From NCBI RefSeq assembly GCF_946885855.1, contig NZ_CAMPHH010000247.1:1-5062 (forward strand): a DNA stretch of 5,062 nt, in the 5' to 3' direction. The notes under the pieces are model-generated. The model saw only the letters and a list, made by a program, of their open reading frames with translations. It had not been told where the DNA came from and ran no database searches. Both the position numbers and the translations under genes were made by a program. This stretch comes from an uncultured Actinotalea sp. (GTDB lineage Bacteria > Actinomycetota > Actinomycetes > Actinomycetales > Cellulomonadaceae). Positions 5,061-5,062 of the stretch are shown in pieces (the stretch's first letter is position 1; every line of letters begins with the position of its first letter).

Positions 5061-5062
5061 CC

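Noticed and set aside
1..5062. CRISPR array, transposase, integrase, tRNA or rRNA
   Set aside because: Looked for and not found; the only repeats are short two-copy ones, and no recombinase or transposase motifs appear in credible frames.

Overview
The window reads as chromosomal DNA of a high-GC actinomycete. Base composition is very GC-rich, the coding frames have almost exclusively G or C at the third codon position, GTG starts are common, and at least three genes carry a TAnnnT -10 hexamer 6-7 nt before the start codon with no Shine-Dalgarno sequence, the arrangement of actinobacterial leaderless mRNAs. I cannot place the genus from the sequence.

Left edge (1-236). A divergent minus-strand gene begins at 22 and runs off the window; only seven codons (MFVGRTR) are visible, behind an AGGAGG ribosome-binding site. 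Between it and the next gene lies a 30-bp AT-rich inverted repeat (72-101), conspicuous in this GC-rich background, and a second palindrome cluster (216-240) on the start of the next gene.

Toxin-antitoxin module (237-898). A Phd/YefM-type antitoxin and a PIN-domain ribonuclease toxin (VapC-like) sit two bases apart and form a complete two-gene operon, with its own leaderless promoter and a probable autoregulatory operator overlapping the start codon.

Central genes (908-4512). A very large minus-strand protein (about 873 residues) with a SEC-C zinc-binding motif in its middle ends 9 bp from the toxin gene (convergent). It is divergent from a HAD-IIA phosphatase of the LHPP/NagD type. Their shared intergenic region (3530-3687) holds leaderless promoters for both genes, a 7-bp palindrome, and a 23-bp-period direct repeat, so the pair may be co-regulated.

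Right edge (4513-5062). The HAD gene converges on a small minus-strand gene (4652-4963) for a compact, probably beta-rich protein of unknown function; the 139 bp between them contain inverted repeats that may act as terminators. Beyond 4963 is a repeat-containing segment that may carry the tail of another minus-strand gene.

The toxin-antitoxin module is an ordinary type II system. The least understood element is the large SEC-C protein with its divergent phosphatase and patterned intergenic region. I see no CRISPR array, transposase, integrase, tRNA or rRNA.
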